Source: Burkholderiaceae bacterium (lineage in GTDB: Bacteria > Pseudomonadota > Gammaproteobacteria > Burkholderiales > Burkholderiaceae_C). Taken from it: DNA of 64,000 nucleotides. How positions within the stretch are numbered: the stretch's first letter is position 1; each line of letters opens with the position of its first letter. Where the stretch lies: NCBI GenBank assembly GCA_019745555.1, contig JAIESX010000002.1:124001-188000 (forward strand). Direction: 5' to 3'. A program made the translations under genes and the position numbers. The notes under the pieces were generated by a model that saw only the letters and a list, made by a program, of their open reading frames with translations, made no database searches and was not told the DNA's origin. This document shows, piece by piece, positions 1 to 7,763 of this stretch.

Positions 1-1
1 G

Positions 2-274
2 CGTGTGGGCGGCCGCTACAGTGATGAATGGCATCGCCTGCACCTGATCAATCCGCGCGACCTCGTGCCCGAATCCAATATGCCGGCCTATCCCTGGCTG
101 GCGACGGACCTGGTCGACCACGCCTCGCTGCCGCGCCACATGAAGGCCCTGCGCGCGGTGGGCGTCCCTTATACCGACGAACAGATCGCCAAGGCCAGCG
201 AGGAGGTCAAGGGCAAGACCGAGATGGAAGCCCTGATCGCCTACCTGCAAGGCCTGGGCACGGCCCTCAAGTAA
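2..274 (+). CDS. ccoO: cbb3-type cytochrome c oxidase subunit II, C-terminal part
   Basis: This reading frame is open at the left edge of the window, so only the last 90 or so codons are present. The visible protein contains [17 protein letters not shown] followed by [10 protein letters not shown], which is the conserved region of CcoO/FixO, the membrane-anchored mono-heme cytochrome c subunit that passes electrons from CcoP to the catalytic CcoN subunit. The Met in NMPAYPW is the expected axial heme ligand; the CxxCH heme site lies upstream, outside the window. It is followed after 15 bases by ccoQ and then ccoP, the normal order of the operon. The assignment is secure although the gene is cut by the window edge and not by mutation. 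Confidence 0.95.
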   Translation, partial: RVGGRYSDEWHRLHLINPRDLVPESNMPAYPWLATDLVDHASLPRHMKALRAVGVPYTDEQIAKASEEVKGKTEMEALIAYLQGLGTALK

Positions 275-289
275 GACGGAGACCACACC

Positions 290-427
290 ATGGATGTCAA
301 CACCCTGCGCTCCATCGTCACCGTCGCCGGCCTCGTCTGCTTCATCGGCATTGTCTGGTGGGCCTGGTCGGGCCGCAACCGGGCTGACTTCGAGCAGGCC
401 GCGCGGCTGCCCTTCGAACAGGACTGA
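290..427 (+). CDS. ccoQ: cbb3-type oxidase small subunit CcoQ/FixQ
   Basis: This 45-residue protein has one membrane helix (about residues 8-26, containing AGLVCFIGIVWWAW) and a short charged tail ending in RNRADFEQAARLPFEQD, which is the usual form of CcoQ. CcoQ is a non-catalytic subunit thought to stabilise the interaction of CcoP with the core oxidase. It lies between ccoO (15-base gap) and ccoP (15-base gap) in the expected order. The ATG at 290 is preceded by the purine-rich stretch AGACGGAGA, a plausible ribosome site. The gene is too short for most automatic calls, but its position and composition make the identification firm. Confidence 0.9.
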   Translation: MDVNTLRSIVTVAGLVCFIGIVWWAWSGRNRADFEQAARLPFEQD

Positions 428-442
428 TCCCAAGGAAGAAAC

Positions 443-1360
443 ATGAGCGATTTCACAAGCAACTTCTGGTCGGTCTTCGTCGCGGCGTCGACCATCATCG
501 GCATCATTGCCTGCCTGCTGCTGCTGTGGTTCAGCGGCAAGGCCAAGGCCATGACCGCCAATGACAACACCACCGGCCACGTCTGGGACGGCGACCTGCG
601 CGAGATGAACAACCCCCTGCCGCGCTGGTGGGTCTGGCTCTTCGTCATCACCGTGGTCTTCAGCCTGCTCTATCTCTTCATGTACCCGGGCCTGGGCAGC
701 AGTCCCGGCAAGCTGGGCTGGAGCCAGCTCGGCCAGTACGAGGCCGAGATGGCCAAGGGCGAAAAGGAGGTGGCGCCGCTGTATGCCAAGTTCACCGCCA
801 TGAGCGCGCAGGACATGGCGCGCGATCCGCAGGCCATGGCCATCGGTGAGCGCCTGTTCATGAACAACTGTGCGCAGTGCCACGGCTCGGACGCACGCGG
901 CAGCAAGGGCTTCCCCAACCTGGCCGACGGTGACTGGCTCTGGGGCGGCGCGCCCGAACAGATCCACGAGACCCTGCTCAAGGGTCGCATGGGCAATATG
1001 CCGCCCATGGCTGCCGCGGTCGGCACACCCGACGACGTGAAGAACGTCGCGCATTACGTGCTGAGTCTGTCGGGCAGCCCGCACGACTCGCTGCGCGCCT
1101 CGCTGGGCAAGGCCAAGTTCGGGGCCTGTGCGGCCTGCCATGGCATGGACGGCAAGGGCAATGTGGCCCTGGGTGCCCCCAACCTGACCGATGACGTGTG
1201 GCTGCACGGCTACGGCGAGAACGCCATCGTCGCCATCGTCAACAACGGCAAGGTCAACCAGATGCCGGCGCAGGAGGGCAAGCTCAGTGCCGCCCAGATC
1301 CATGTGCTCACGGCCTATGTCTGGAGCCGCTCCGGCGGCGCCAAGGTGGCAGCGAAGTAA
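443..1360 (+). CDS. ccoP: cbb3-type cytochrome c oxidase subunit III (diheme CcoP)
   Basis: CcoP is the diheme cytochrome c subunit through which electrons enter the cbb3 oxidase, a high-affinity terminal oxidase used at low oxygen. The 305-residue protein has an N-terminal membrane helix (about residues 8-32), a second one near residues 60-80, the CcoP-specific WDGDLREMNNPLPRWW segment between them, and two CxxCH heme c sites (NNCAQCHG and CAACHG) in two tandem cytochrome c domains. Length is typical for the family. AAGGAAGAAAC just before the ATG is a good ribosome site. It closes the ccoNOQP structural operon and is followed at 36 bases by ccoG. Confidence 0.97.
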   Translation: MSDFTSNFWSVFVAASTIIGIIACLLLLWFSGKAKAMTANDNTTGHVWDGDLREMNNPLPRWWVWLFVITVVFSLLYLFMYPGLGSSPGKLGWSQLGQYEAEMAKGEKEVAPLYAKFTAMSAQDMARDPQAMAIGERLFMNNCAQCHGSDARGSKGFPNLADGDWLWGGAPEQIHETLLKGRMGNMPPMAAAVGTPDDVKNVAHYVLSLSGSPHDSLRASLGKAKFGACAACHGMDGKGNVALGAPNLTDDVWLHGYGENAIVAIVNNGKVNQMPAQEGKLSAAQIHVLTAYVWSRSGGAKVAAK

Positions 1361-1395
1361 GGGCGTGATGAGGGGCCGCCGGGCCAGGAGTTGAA

Positions 1396-2832
1396 TTGAG
1401 CGATATCGATCAACGCAAGACCATTCCCATTGTCCCGGCCGCCGTGGCCGATGACGCGGAGATGGTCTCGCTCTACCAGGCGCACCAGAAGATCTACCCG
1501 CGCAGCGTCAGCGGCCTGTTCGCCCGCTGGCGCTGGGTCTTCGTCTGGCTCACCCAGCTCGTGTTTTACGGCTTGCCCTGGCTGGAGTGGGGCCAGCGCC
1601 AGGCCGTGCTCTTCGACCTGGGCGCGCGGCGCTTCTACATCTTCGGCCTGGTCCTGTACCCGCAGGACTTCATCTACCTCACGGGCCTGCTGGTCATCTC
1701 GGCCCTGTTGCTCTTCCTGTTCACGGCTGTGGCCGGGCGCCAGTGGTGCGGCTATGCCTGCCCGCAGACGGTCTATACCGAGATCTTCCTGTGGATCGAG
1801 CGCAGGATCGAGGGTGACCGCTCCGCGCGCATGCGCCTTGACGCCGGTCCCTGGAACGCGAACCGGGTGCTGCGCAAGGCCGGCAAGCATGGCGCCTGGA
1901 TCCTGCTGTCGCTGTGGACCGGTTTCACCTTCGTCGGCTACTTCACGCCCATCACCGAGCTGGGGCGGGAAGTGCTGGAACTGCGCATGACGTCCTGGGA
2001 GATCTTCTGGGTCGTGTTCTACGGCTTTGCCACCTATGGCAACGCCGGCTTCATGCGCGAGCAGGTCTGCAAGTACATGTGCCCCTACGCGCGTTTCCAG
2101 AGTGCCATGTTCGACCGCGACACCCTGATCGTCTCCTACGACGAGCAGCGCGGCGAGCCGCGCGGTGCGCGTTCGCGCAAGGCCGATCCGGCAGCGCTGG
2201 GCCTGGGCTCCTGCATCGACTGCACGCTGTGCGTGCAGGTCTGCCCCACAGGGATCGACATCCGCAAAGGTCTGCAGTACGAGTGCATCAGCTGTGCGGC
2301 CTGCATCGATGTCTGTGACGACGTGATGGACAAGATGAACTACCCGCGCGGTCTCATCAAGTACACCACGCAGAATGCGCAGCAGGGTGGCTGGAGCCGG
2401 GCCCAGACCTGGCGCCGGGTTCTGCGTCCGCGCGTGCTGATCTACAGCGCCATCCTGGGCACCGTCTGCGTGGCCATGCTGGCCAGCCTGGTGCTGCGCA
2501 CGCCCTTCAAGGTCGACGTCGTGCGCGACCGCGGCGTGCTTGCGCGCATCGTGGCCGGCGGCATGATCGAGAACGTCTACCGCCTGCAGATCATGAACGC
2601 CACCGAGTCCGAGCAGAGCTACCGCATCACGGTCACCGGTCTGCCGGGCCTCACCGTGGCCTCCGAGGATCTGGCGACGGTCGGCCCCACGGAGTCGCGC
2701 TGGGTCGCCGTGCGCCTGCAGCTGCCCTATGAGGCGGCGGGCCCCGGCACCCATCCCATCCATTTCGAGATCACTGCCCAGGAAGGTGCCGCCTCGGTCC
2801 ACGAGAAGTCGGTCTTCCTGGTGCCCCGCTGA
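1396..2832 (+). CDS. ccoG: cytochrome c oxidase accessory protein CcoG/FixG
   Basis: CcoG is a polyferredoxin-like membrane protein involved in copper handling and maturation of the cbb3 oxidase. The 478-residue protein shows about five membrane helices, the conserved CGYACPQTVYTEIF segment, two four-Cys ferredoxin motifs (CIDCTLCVQVCP and CISCAACIDVCD) near residues 275-310, one more helix and a C-terminal Ig-like extracytoplasmic domain. The start is a TTG at 1396, chosen because CCAGGAG lies six bases upstream and no ATG is suitably placed. It follows ccoP directly and precedes the FixH-like gene by 11 bases, so these genes are probably cotranscribed. Confidence 0.93.
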   Translation: MSDIDQRKTIPIVPAAVADDAEMVSLYQAHQKIYPRSVSGLFARWRWVFVWLTQLVFYGLPWLEWGQRQAVLFDLGARRFYIFGLVLYPQDFIYLTGLLVISALLLFLFTAVAGRQWCGYACPQTVYTEIFLWIERRIEGDRSARMRLDAGPWNANRVLRKAGKHGAWILLSLWTGFTFVGYFTPITELGREVLELRMTSWEIFWVVFYGFATYGNAGFMREQVCKYMCPYARFQSAMFDRDTLIVSYDEQRGEPRGARSRKADPAALGLGSCIDCTLCVQVCPTGIDIRKGLQYECISCAACIDVCDDVMDKMNYPRGLIKYTTQNAQQGGWSRAQTWRRVLRPRVLIYSAILGTVCVAMLASLVLRTPFKVDVVRDRGVLARIVAGGMIENVYRLQIMNATESEQSYRITVTGLPGLTVASEDLATVGPTESRWVAVRLQLPYEAAGPGTHPIHFEITAQEGAASVHEKSVFLVPR

Positions 2833-2843
2833 GAAAGGCTGCC

Positions 2844-3131
2844 ATGACCCAGTTGCAACATCCGACAAGCGCTCAAGCCTGGTGGCGCTATGGCCATGTC
2901 TGGCTGATCATCGCCGGGCCGGCCATCGTGGTCGTCGCCGGCTTCATCACGCTCTGGCTCGCGATCCGCACGCCCGATCCTGTGATCACCCCGGACCAGT
3001 ACCGCCAGGGCCAGGATCTCTACAGGGCGCCGCAGGCCGATCCATCCAGCGTGGCACCGGCCATGCAGGCGCGCAACCATGCCCAGACCGGCGTACCCCC
3101 GGCGGCGGGCACCCCCGCGGCCAAGCCCTGA
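2844..3131 (+). CDS. short FixH-like cbb3 assembly protein
   Basis: The 95-residue protein has one N-terminal membrane helix (about residues 20-43, containing WLIIAGPAIVVVAGFITLW) followed by a short periplasmic part with the FixH-like segment PDPVITPDQYRQGQDLY. FixH/CcoH proteins help assemble the cbb3 oxidase. This one is shorter than the usual form of about 150 residues, lacking most of the C-terminal beta-rich domain; the tail is Pro/Ala-rich and low in complexity. The ribosome site is GAAAGG before the ATG at 2844. Position right after ccoG supports the call. I take it as a short FixH relative; its exact role is inferred from context. Confidence 0.75.
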   Translation: MTQLQHPTSAQAWWRYGHVWLIIAGPAIVVVAGFITLWLAIRTPDPVITPDQYRQGQDLYRAPQADPSSVAPAMQARNHAQTGVPPAAGTPAAKP

Positions 3132-3157
3132 ATGGATGCTGCGCAGGAGCAAGGTCT

Positions 3158-3451
3158 ATGAAACTGCAGAAGCTGATGTGGATCGCCTGGCCAGCCTTTC
3201 TGGTGGCCGGCCTGCTGGAGATGCTGGTGTTTGCCATGGTCGATCCGCAGGATCTGCACTGGTTCGGCCAGCCGCTGGAGCTGTCGCGACAGGGGATCTA
3301 CACCCTGGCTTTCTTTGTCTTCTGGGGGGTGACCATGCTTTCCAGCGCCCTGACCACCTTGCTGGCCATGTCGCCCTTCGAGCTCAACCAGTGCCCGCTG
3401 CCGGCACAGGAGCGGCCCGACGGCTGTCCCAAGCAGGACGGTTGCGGCTGA
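3158..3451 (+). CDS. small membrane protein with Cys-containing tail, cbb3 locus
   Basis: I do not recognise a named family for this 97-residue protein. It has two membrane helices (about residues 8-27 and 48-70), the first with the motif WIAWPAFLVAGLLEMLVF, and a C-terminal tail carrying three cysteines (C79, C90, C96) in Cys-Pro or Cys-Gly contexts. It sits 26 bases after the FixH-like gene and converges on the FNR regulator gene, so it is probably the last gene of the ccoG unit. The ATG at 3158 is preceded by GCAGGAGCAAGG, a good ribosome site. A role in oxidase or metal-centre assembly is only suggested by the neighbourhood and the Cys tail. Confidence 0.7.
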   Translation: MKLQKLMWIAWPAFLVAGLLEMLVFAMVDPQDLHWFGQPLELSRQGIYTLAFFVFWGVTMLSSALTTLLAMSPFELNQCPLPAQERPDGCPKQDGCG

Positions 3452-3458
3452 GCGTACA

Positions 3459-3487
3459 GGGCAGGGGCGCAGCGGCTGCGCCCGCCC
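3459..3487. terminator. hairpin between convergent genes
   Basis: Between the stop codons of the small membrane protein (3451) and the FNR regulator (3488) there is an inverted repeat: GGGC plus GGGCGCAG pairing with CTGCGCCC plus GCCC, a 12-bp stem with a two-base bulge and a three-base loop. There is no T-run on either strand, so it is not a textbook intrinsic terminator, but its position between two convergent genes suggests a bidirectional transcription end. Confidence 0.4.
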
Positions 3488-4234
3488 TCAGTGGCACTCG
3501 GTCTGGTGGTTCACCAGGCGAGCCAGTGCCTCGGTGTCGAGGATGCGCACGTGGCGCTGCTTGACCTCGATGATGCCGTCTTCCATGAACTTGGAGAAGG
3601 TCCGGCTCACCGTTTCCAGTTTGAGGCCGAGGTAGCTGCCGATCTCCTCGCGCGTCATGCGCAGGATCAGTTCGGATTGCGAGAAGCCGCGCGCATGCAG
3701 GCGCTGCACCAGGTTCAGCAGGAAGGCGGCCAGGCGCTCCTCGGCGCGCATGCTGCCGAGCAGCAGCATCACGCCGTGCTCGCGCACGATCTCGCGACTC
3801 ATGATCTTGTGCACATGGCGCTGCAGGCCGTTGATCTCGCGCGAGAGCTCTTCGATGCGGTCGAAGGGCATGACACAGACCTCGGCATCTTCCAGCGCCA
3901 CGGCGTCACAGCTGTGGTGGTCGTTGACGATGCCGTCCAGGCCGATGATCTCGCCCGCCATCTGGAAGCCGGTGACCTGGTCACGCCCGTCTTCCGAGGC
4001 CACGCAGGTCTTGAAGAAGCCGGTGCGGATGGCGTAGAGCGAGGTGAACTTCTCGCCGTTGCGAAACAGGGCGGTGCCGCGCTTGATCTTGCGACGGTTC
4101 GCGACCACGTTGTCGAGACGATCAATCTCTTCGGTGCTCAGACCCAGCGGCATGCAGAGCTCACGCAGATTGCAATTGGAACAGGCGACTTTGATCGTAT
4201 GCGGGTTCATACGCTGCATTTTGACATCGGTCAT
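3488..4234 (-). CDS. fnr: FNR-type oxygen-responsive transcriptional regulator
   Basis: The 248-residue protein is a CRP/FNR-family regulator. It has the four cysteines that bind the oxygen-labile [4Fe-4S] cluster of FNR (C18, C21, C27 in the N-terminal CSNCNLRELC segment, and C120 in EVCVMPF), a cNMP-like sensory domain (about residues 30-150), a long dimer helix and a C-terminal helix-turn-helix with MTREEIGSYLGLKLETVSRTFSKF, whose ExxSR recognition residues are those that read TTGAT-N4-ATCAA sites. A matching site lies 40 bases upstream of its own start, before divergent hemN. It most likely activates the cbb3 and hemN genes when oxygen is low. The symbol fnr is used in the broad sense (btr, anr and fixK-like names are also used in this group). 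Confidence 0.92.
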   Translation of the reverse strand: MTDVKMQRMNPHTIKVACSNCNLRELCMPLGLSTEEIDRLDNVVANRRKIKRGTALFRNGEKFTSLYAIRTGFFKTCVASEDGRDQVTGFQMAGEIIGLDGIVNDHHSCDAVALEDAEVCVMPFDRIEELSREINGLQRHVHKIMSREIVREHGVMLLLGSMRAEERLAAFLLNLVQRLHARGFSQSELILRMTREEIGSYLGLKLETVSRTFSKFMEDGIIEVKQRHVRILDTEALARLVNHQTECH

Positions 4235-4273
4235 GGAGGTCCCCCTGCGAACAGGTCATAACCTTAGCAGCTT

Positions 4274-4287
4274 TTGACCCACATCAA
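4274..4287. promoter_or_regulatory. FNR box between fnr and hemN
   Basis: The sequence TTGACCCACATCAA matches the FNR/ANR consensus TTGAT-N4-ATCAA at nine of ten positions. It lies 40 bases upstream of the fnr start and 50 bases upstream of the hemN start. Since the protein encoded next to it has the full FNR cluster and recognition helix, it is likely to be bound by it, for hemN activation and possibly fnr autoregulation. Confidence 0.8.
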
Positions 4288-4336
4288 GACAATAATTCCC
4301 TCGTCCGGCACAGTGGCAACATCCGAGGACGACTCC

Positions 4337-5734
4337 ATGAATGCCCAGACTGCCGCGCCCCTGACTCCCGAACTGCTGCGTCGCCATGACGTGGCCGGGC
4401 CGCGCTACACCTCCTACCCCACGGCCGATCGCTTCGTCGAGGCCTTCGGCCCCGACGACTACGTCCGCGCCCTGCAGCAGCGCCGCTCGGGCGCCGCTGC
4501 CATGGTGCTGCCCCTGTCGATCTATGTGCACGTGCCCTTCTGCGAGTCGCTGTGCTACTACTGCGCGTGTAACAAGATCATCACCAAGCACCACGACCGC
4601 GCGGCCGAGTACCTGCGCTATCTGGCCCGCGAGGTCGATCTGCACACGGCCCAGCTCGGTACCGGTCAGGTCGTGAGCCAGCTGCACCTGGGGGGCGGCA
4701 CCCCCACGTTTCTCAGCGACGCCGAACTGCGCGAGCTCATGGGCATGCTCAAGCGCAGCTTCACGCTGGCGCCCGGTGGCGAATACTCGATCGAGGTCGA
4801 TCCACGCACCATCGATGCCTCGCGTCTGGACACGCTGGCCGAGCTCGGCTTCAACCGCCTGAGCTTCGGCGTGCAGGACTTCGACCCGGCCGTGCAGAAG
4901 GCCGTGCACCGTGTGCAACCGGCCGAGCAGGTCTTTGCCCTGGTGCAGGCCGCGCGCGAGCGCGGCTTCGAGTCGGTCAATGTGGACCTGATCTACGGCC
5001 TGCCGCAGCAGACGCCCGAATCCTTCGCGCGCACCCTGCAACAGGTCAACGAGCTGCGGCCCGACCGCATCGCGCTCTATGCCTATGCGCATCTGCCCGA
5101 ACGCTTCAAGCCCCAGCGTCGCATCGCCACGGCCGAGCTGCCCGGCGCTGCGGCCAAGCTCAGCATGCTGGCTGATGCCATGGCGCGTTTCATGGGCGCG
5201 GGTTACGTCTATGTGGGCATGGACCACTTCGCCCTGCCCAACGACGCCCTGGCCGTGGCCCAGCGTCAAGGCCGTCTGCACCGCAACTTCCAGGGCTACA
5301 GCACGCAACCGGACTGTGACCTGATCGGCCTGGGCGTGTCCTCCATCGGTCGCATCGGTGCCACCTACAGCCAGAATGCCAAGACCCTGGAGGAGTACTA
5401 CGACGCCATCGACCATGGCCGCTTTGCCGTGGTGCGCGGGCTGGCGCTGTCGCGCGACGACCTGGTACGCCGCGCCGTCATCATGGCGCTGATGTGTCAG
5501 GGCGAGGTGCTCTACGAATCCATCAACCTGGCCTATCTGATCGACTTTCGCTCCTACTTCGCGGCCGAGATCGAGACCCTGCACGAACTGGAGGAGCAGG
5601 GCCTGGTGAGCCTGGACGCTGCGGGCATCCAGGTCACGCCCACGGGCTGGTTCTTCGTGCGCGCCGTGGCCATGGTCTTCGACCGCTACCTGCAGGCCGA
5701 CCGCAACCGCGCGCGTTTCTCCAAGATCATCTGA
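4337..5734 (+). CDS. hemN: oxygen-independent coproporphyrinogen III oxidase
   Basis: HemN is a radical-SAM enzyme that decarboxylates coproporphyrinogen III to protoporphyrinogen IX without oxygen, so it supplies heme for the cbb3 oxidase under microoxic conditions. The 465-residue protein has RYTSYPTADRF at its N terminus, the HemN-type radical-SAM motif CESLCYYCAC (CxxxCxxC), the glycine-rich LGGGTP segment and a C-terminal HemN domain; length is normal. The ATG at 4337 is preferred because an AGGA lies about ten bases before it and the family motif begins soon after. An FNR box lies at 4274-4287. Confidence 0.95.
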   Translation: MNAQTAAPLTPELLRRHDVAGPRYTSYPTADRFVEAFGPDDYVRALQQRRSGAAAMVLPLSIYVHVPFCESLCYYCACNKIITKHHDRAAEYLRYLAREVDLHTAQLGTGQVVSQLHLGGGTPTFLSDAELRELMGMLKRSFTLAPGGEYSIEVDPRTIDASRLDTLAELGFNRLSFGVQDFDPAVQKAVHRVQPAEQVFALVQAARERGFESVNVDLIYGLPQQTPESFARTLQQVNELRPDRIALYAYAHLPERFKPQRRIATAELPGAAAKLSMLADAMARFMGAGYVYVGMDHFALPNDALAVAQRQGRLHRNFQGYSTQPDCDLIGLGVSSIGRIGATYSQNAKTLEEYYDAIDHGRFAVVRGLALSRDDLVRRAVIMALMCQGEVLYESINLAYLIDFRSYFAAEIETLHELEEQGLVSLDAAGIQVTPTGWFFVRAVAMVFDRYLQADRNRARFSKII

Positions 5735-5774
5735 TCCGGGCCTGCGCCCGCGAAGCGCGGTCTACACTGCGGTC

Positions 5775-6452
5775 ATGCAAACCTCTCTGGCCCTGACGGC
5801 CCTGCTCATGGGGCTGGTGGGCGGCCCCCACTGCATCGCGATGTGCGGTGCCGCCTGTGCCGGCATCGGTCAGGCGGCCGGTGAGCGCCGCAACGAAGCG
5901 CTGTGGACTTTCCAGCTCGGCCGCGTGATCGGTTACGCGGCGCTGGGCGGTCTGGCCGCAGCCTCCATCCAGGGCCTGGGCTGGCTCACCATCCAGTCGG
6001 CGGCGCTGCGCCCGGTCTGGACCCTGTTTCATGTCGCCGCCATGCTGCTGGGCCTGCTGCTGCTGTGGCGCGCCCAGCAGCCGGTCTGGCTCGAAAGCGC
6101 CGCCCGCCGTCTCTGGCAGGGCGCGCGCGCCCTGGCCGCGGGCCGCGGGCGGGGCGCGCCGCTGGTGATGGGGGTGCTCTGGGCCCTCCTGCCCTGTGGC
6201 CTGCTGTACTCGGCCCTGCTGGTGGCGGCGATGACCGGGCAGGCGATCGAAGGAGCGGCGGTCATGGCCCTGTTTGCCGCGGGCACGGCGGTGTCCATGC
6301 TCGCCGGTCCCTGGCTCTGGTTGCGCCTGGGCGGGCAGGGGGCCTGGGGCGTGCGCCTGGCGGGCCTGGCGCTGGCGGCGAGCTCGGCCTGGGCGCTGTG
6401 GATGGGCCTGGCCCACGACGCGGCACCCTGGTGTGTCACGCCTGCAGTTTGA
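5775..6452 (+). CDS. TauE/SafE (UreH-like) family membrane protein
   Basis: This 225-residue protein has about six membrane helices and the signature GGPHCIAMCGAACAG near the N terminus, which marks the COG2836/UreH-like branch of the sulfite exporter TauE/SafE superfamily. Members of this branch often lie beside cbb3 oxidase genes, as here (41 bases after hemN), and have been suspected of moving metal or small ligands for oxidase assembly; that role is inferred and not shown by the sequence. There is no Shine-Dalgarno sequence; instead a TACACT hexamer at 5763-5768 ends six bases before the ATG, which could be a -10 element for a leaderless transcript. Confidence 0.75.
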   Translation: MQTSLALTALLMGLVGGPHCIAMCGAACAGIGQAAGERRNEALWTFQLGRVIGYAALGGLAAASIQGLGWLTIQSAALRPVWTLFHVAAMLLGLLLLWRAQQPVWLESAARRLWQGARALAAGRGRGAPLVMGVLWALLPCGLLYSALLVAAMTGQAIEGAAVMALFAAGTAVSMLAGPWLWLRLGGQGAWGVRLAGLALAASSAWALWMGLAHDAAPWCVTPAV

Positions 6453-6492
6453 TGCGCGCGGGGCGCGGGACGCTTTGCCATAATCCCCGCCC

Positions 6493-7275
6493 ATGTCTGA
6501 TGCACGCGGCCCCGAGCCTTCGACCACCCATCTGGTCCTGATCCCCACCTACAACGCCGGCGCCAAGGTGCTGGAGACTGTACGTGAGGCCCTGCAGCAC
6601 TGGGCTCCGGTCTGGGTGGTGGTGGACGGCAGCACCGATGGTACCGGTGCGCAGCTGCAGGCCCTGGCGCAGGAGCAGCCTCAGCTGCGGGTCTTCGTGC
6701 TCGAACACAACCAGGGCAAGGGTGCGGCCGTGCTGCACGGCCTGCAGGCCGCCCAGGCCGCCGGCTACACCCATGCCCTGACCATGGACTCGGACGGCCA
6801 GCACCCGGCGTACCTGATCCCGGCCTTCATGCAGGCTTCACAGGCGCAGCCTCGGTACATGATCCTGGGCAAGCCGGTCTTCGACGCCAGCGCGCCGGCC
6901 CTGCGCGTGCAGGGGCGCAAGGTCTCCAATGCCTGGGCCAATCTCGAGACCCTGTGGATGGGCATCGGGGACTCGCTCTACGGTTTTCGCGTCTACCCCG
7001 TCGCCCCGCTGGTGGAGATCATGCGCGGTCAGCGCTGGATGCGACGCTTCGACTTCGACATCGAGGCCGCGGTGCGGCTGTGCTGGCGTGGTGTCTGGCC
7101 GGTCAATCTCGACGCGCCGGTCAGGTACCTGCAGGCCGGCGAGGGCGGGGTCTCGCACTTCAACTACCTGCGCGACAACGCCTTGCTGACCTGGATGCAC
7201 ACCCGCCTCATGTGTGGTTTCCTGCTGCGCCTGCCGCTGCTCCTGGCCCGGCGCCTGTCCGGCCGGCCGGACTGA
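6493..7275 (+). CDS. glycosyltransferase family 2, probably part of the APE cluster
   Basis: The 260-residue protein is a GT-A fold glycosyltransferase of the dolichol-phosphate-mannosyltransferase type. Seen motifs are LIPTYNAG at the N terminus, VVVDGSTDGTG, NQGKGAAVLHG and the metal-binding DSDGQHP. A hydrophobic C-terminal segment (about residues 235-255) could hold it at the membrane. Its likely job is to transfer a sugar to a lipid or polyprenyl acceptor on the cytoplasmic face. It is in the same direction as the ACP and ketosynthase that follow, though separated by 183 bases. No Shine-Dalgarno sequence is seen; a CATAAT hexamer at 6479-6484 lies eight bases before the ATG. Confidence 0.82.
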   Translation: MSDARGPEPSTTHLVLIPTYNAGAKVLETVREALQHWAPVWVVVDGSTDGTGAQLQALAQEQPQLRVFVLEHNQGKGAAVLHGLQAAQAAGYTHALTMDSDGQHPAYLIPAFMQASQAQPRYMILGKPVFDASAPALRVQGRKVSNAWANLETLWMGIGDSLYGFRVYPVAPLVEIMRGQRWMRRFDFDIEAAVRLCWRGVWPVNLDAPVRYLQAGEGGVSHFNYLRDNALLTWMHTRLMCGFLLRLPLLLARRLSGRPD

Positions 7276-7306
7276 AGACTCGGGCTTACTCCCCATGGTT
7301 TGCGGG

Positions 7307-7326
7307 GGGATTTTGGATAAAATCCC
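7307..7326. repeat. perfect 8-bp inverted repeat before the first ACP gene
   Basis: GGGATTTTGGATAAAATCCC is a perfect inverted repeat (8-bp arms, 4-base spacer) in the 183-base gap between the glycosyltransferase and the ACP. It is AT-rich in its core compared with its surroundings. It could be an operator for the plus-strand arm of the cluster or an RNA hairpin; the sequence does not decide. A TATAAA at 7370-7375 downstream could be a -10 element, but no convincing -35 was found. Nothing else is recognised in this gap. Confidence 0.5.
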
Positions 7327-7458
7327 TCTCTTGTTCGCAGTTTCAGGACCTTCCTGCGCTGCGGCGTCCTATAAACACAATTCCCGGCACATCCGCGCGC
7401 CTGCCCATCCATCGGCAGCCGCCGGCAGGCCAGGGGAGGCCAGAGGGTAAGAGCCAGC

Positions 7459-7743
7459 ATGCTGCGTCAGATCATCCAGGACTTCGTGGTCCAGCAATTC
7501 AATGTCGATCCGGCCACGTTCGATCGTGCCGATCTCATGGTCAAGGATCTCGGGCTGGACTCGCTGGGCGTGGTGGAAATGCTCTTCGAGGTGGAAGACC
7601 TCTACGGCTTCCAGGTACACGATCCCGCGCGCTACAGCAGCATGAGCTTCAACGACATGGTGGCCGACATCGAGGCAACGATCCGCGCCGCCCACAACGG
7701 CCAGCTGCCCGAGCCCGCCTCATTGCAGGGCAAGGCGGCCTGA
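7459..7743 (+). CDS. acyl carrier protein (APE cluster)
   Basis: The 94-residue protein is an acyl carrier protein: four-helix size, and the phosphopantetheine attachment motif DLGLDSLGVVEM with Ser35 as the modified residue. It carries the growing polyene chain or a starter unit as a thioester. It precedes the ketosynthase by 20 bases and was probably duplicated relative to the second ACP at the other end of the cluster (21875-22147); APE systems usually have two ACPs. The start at 7459 follows AGAGGGTAAGAG, a good ribosome site. The C-terminal 15 residues are an unstructured Ala/Pro-rich tail. Confidence 0.92.
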   Translation: MLRQIIQDFVVQQFNVDPATFDRADLMVKDLGLDSLGVVEMLFEVEDLYGFQVHDPARYSSMSFNDMVADIEATIRAAHNGQLPEPASLQGKAA

Positions 7744-7763
7744 GCCTGACCGCTTCCTCCGGC

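Noticed and set aside
6954-7763. Long open frame running into the ketosynthase from the glycosyltransferase region
   Set aside because: The upstream part overlaps the glycosyltransferase and ACP genes in another frame and shows no family-like sequence; the ketosynthase starts at 7764.
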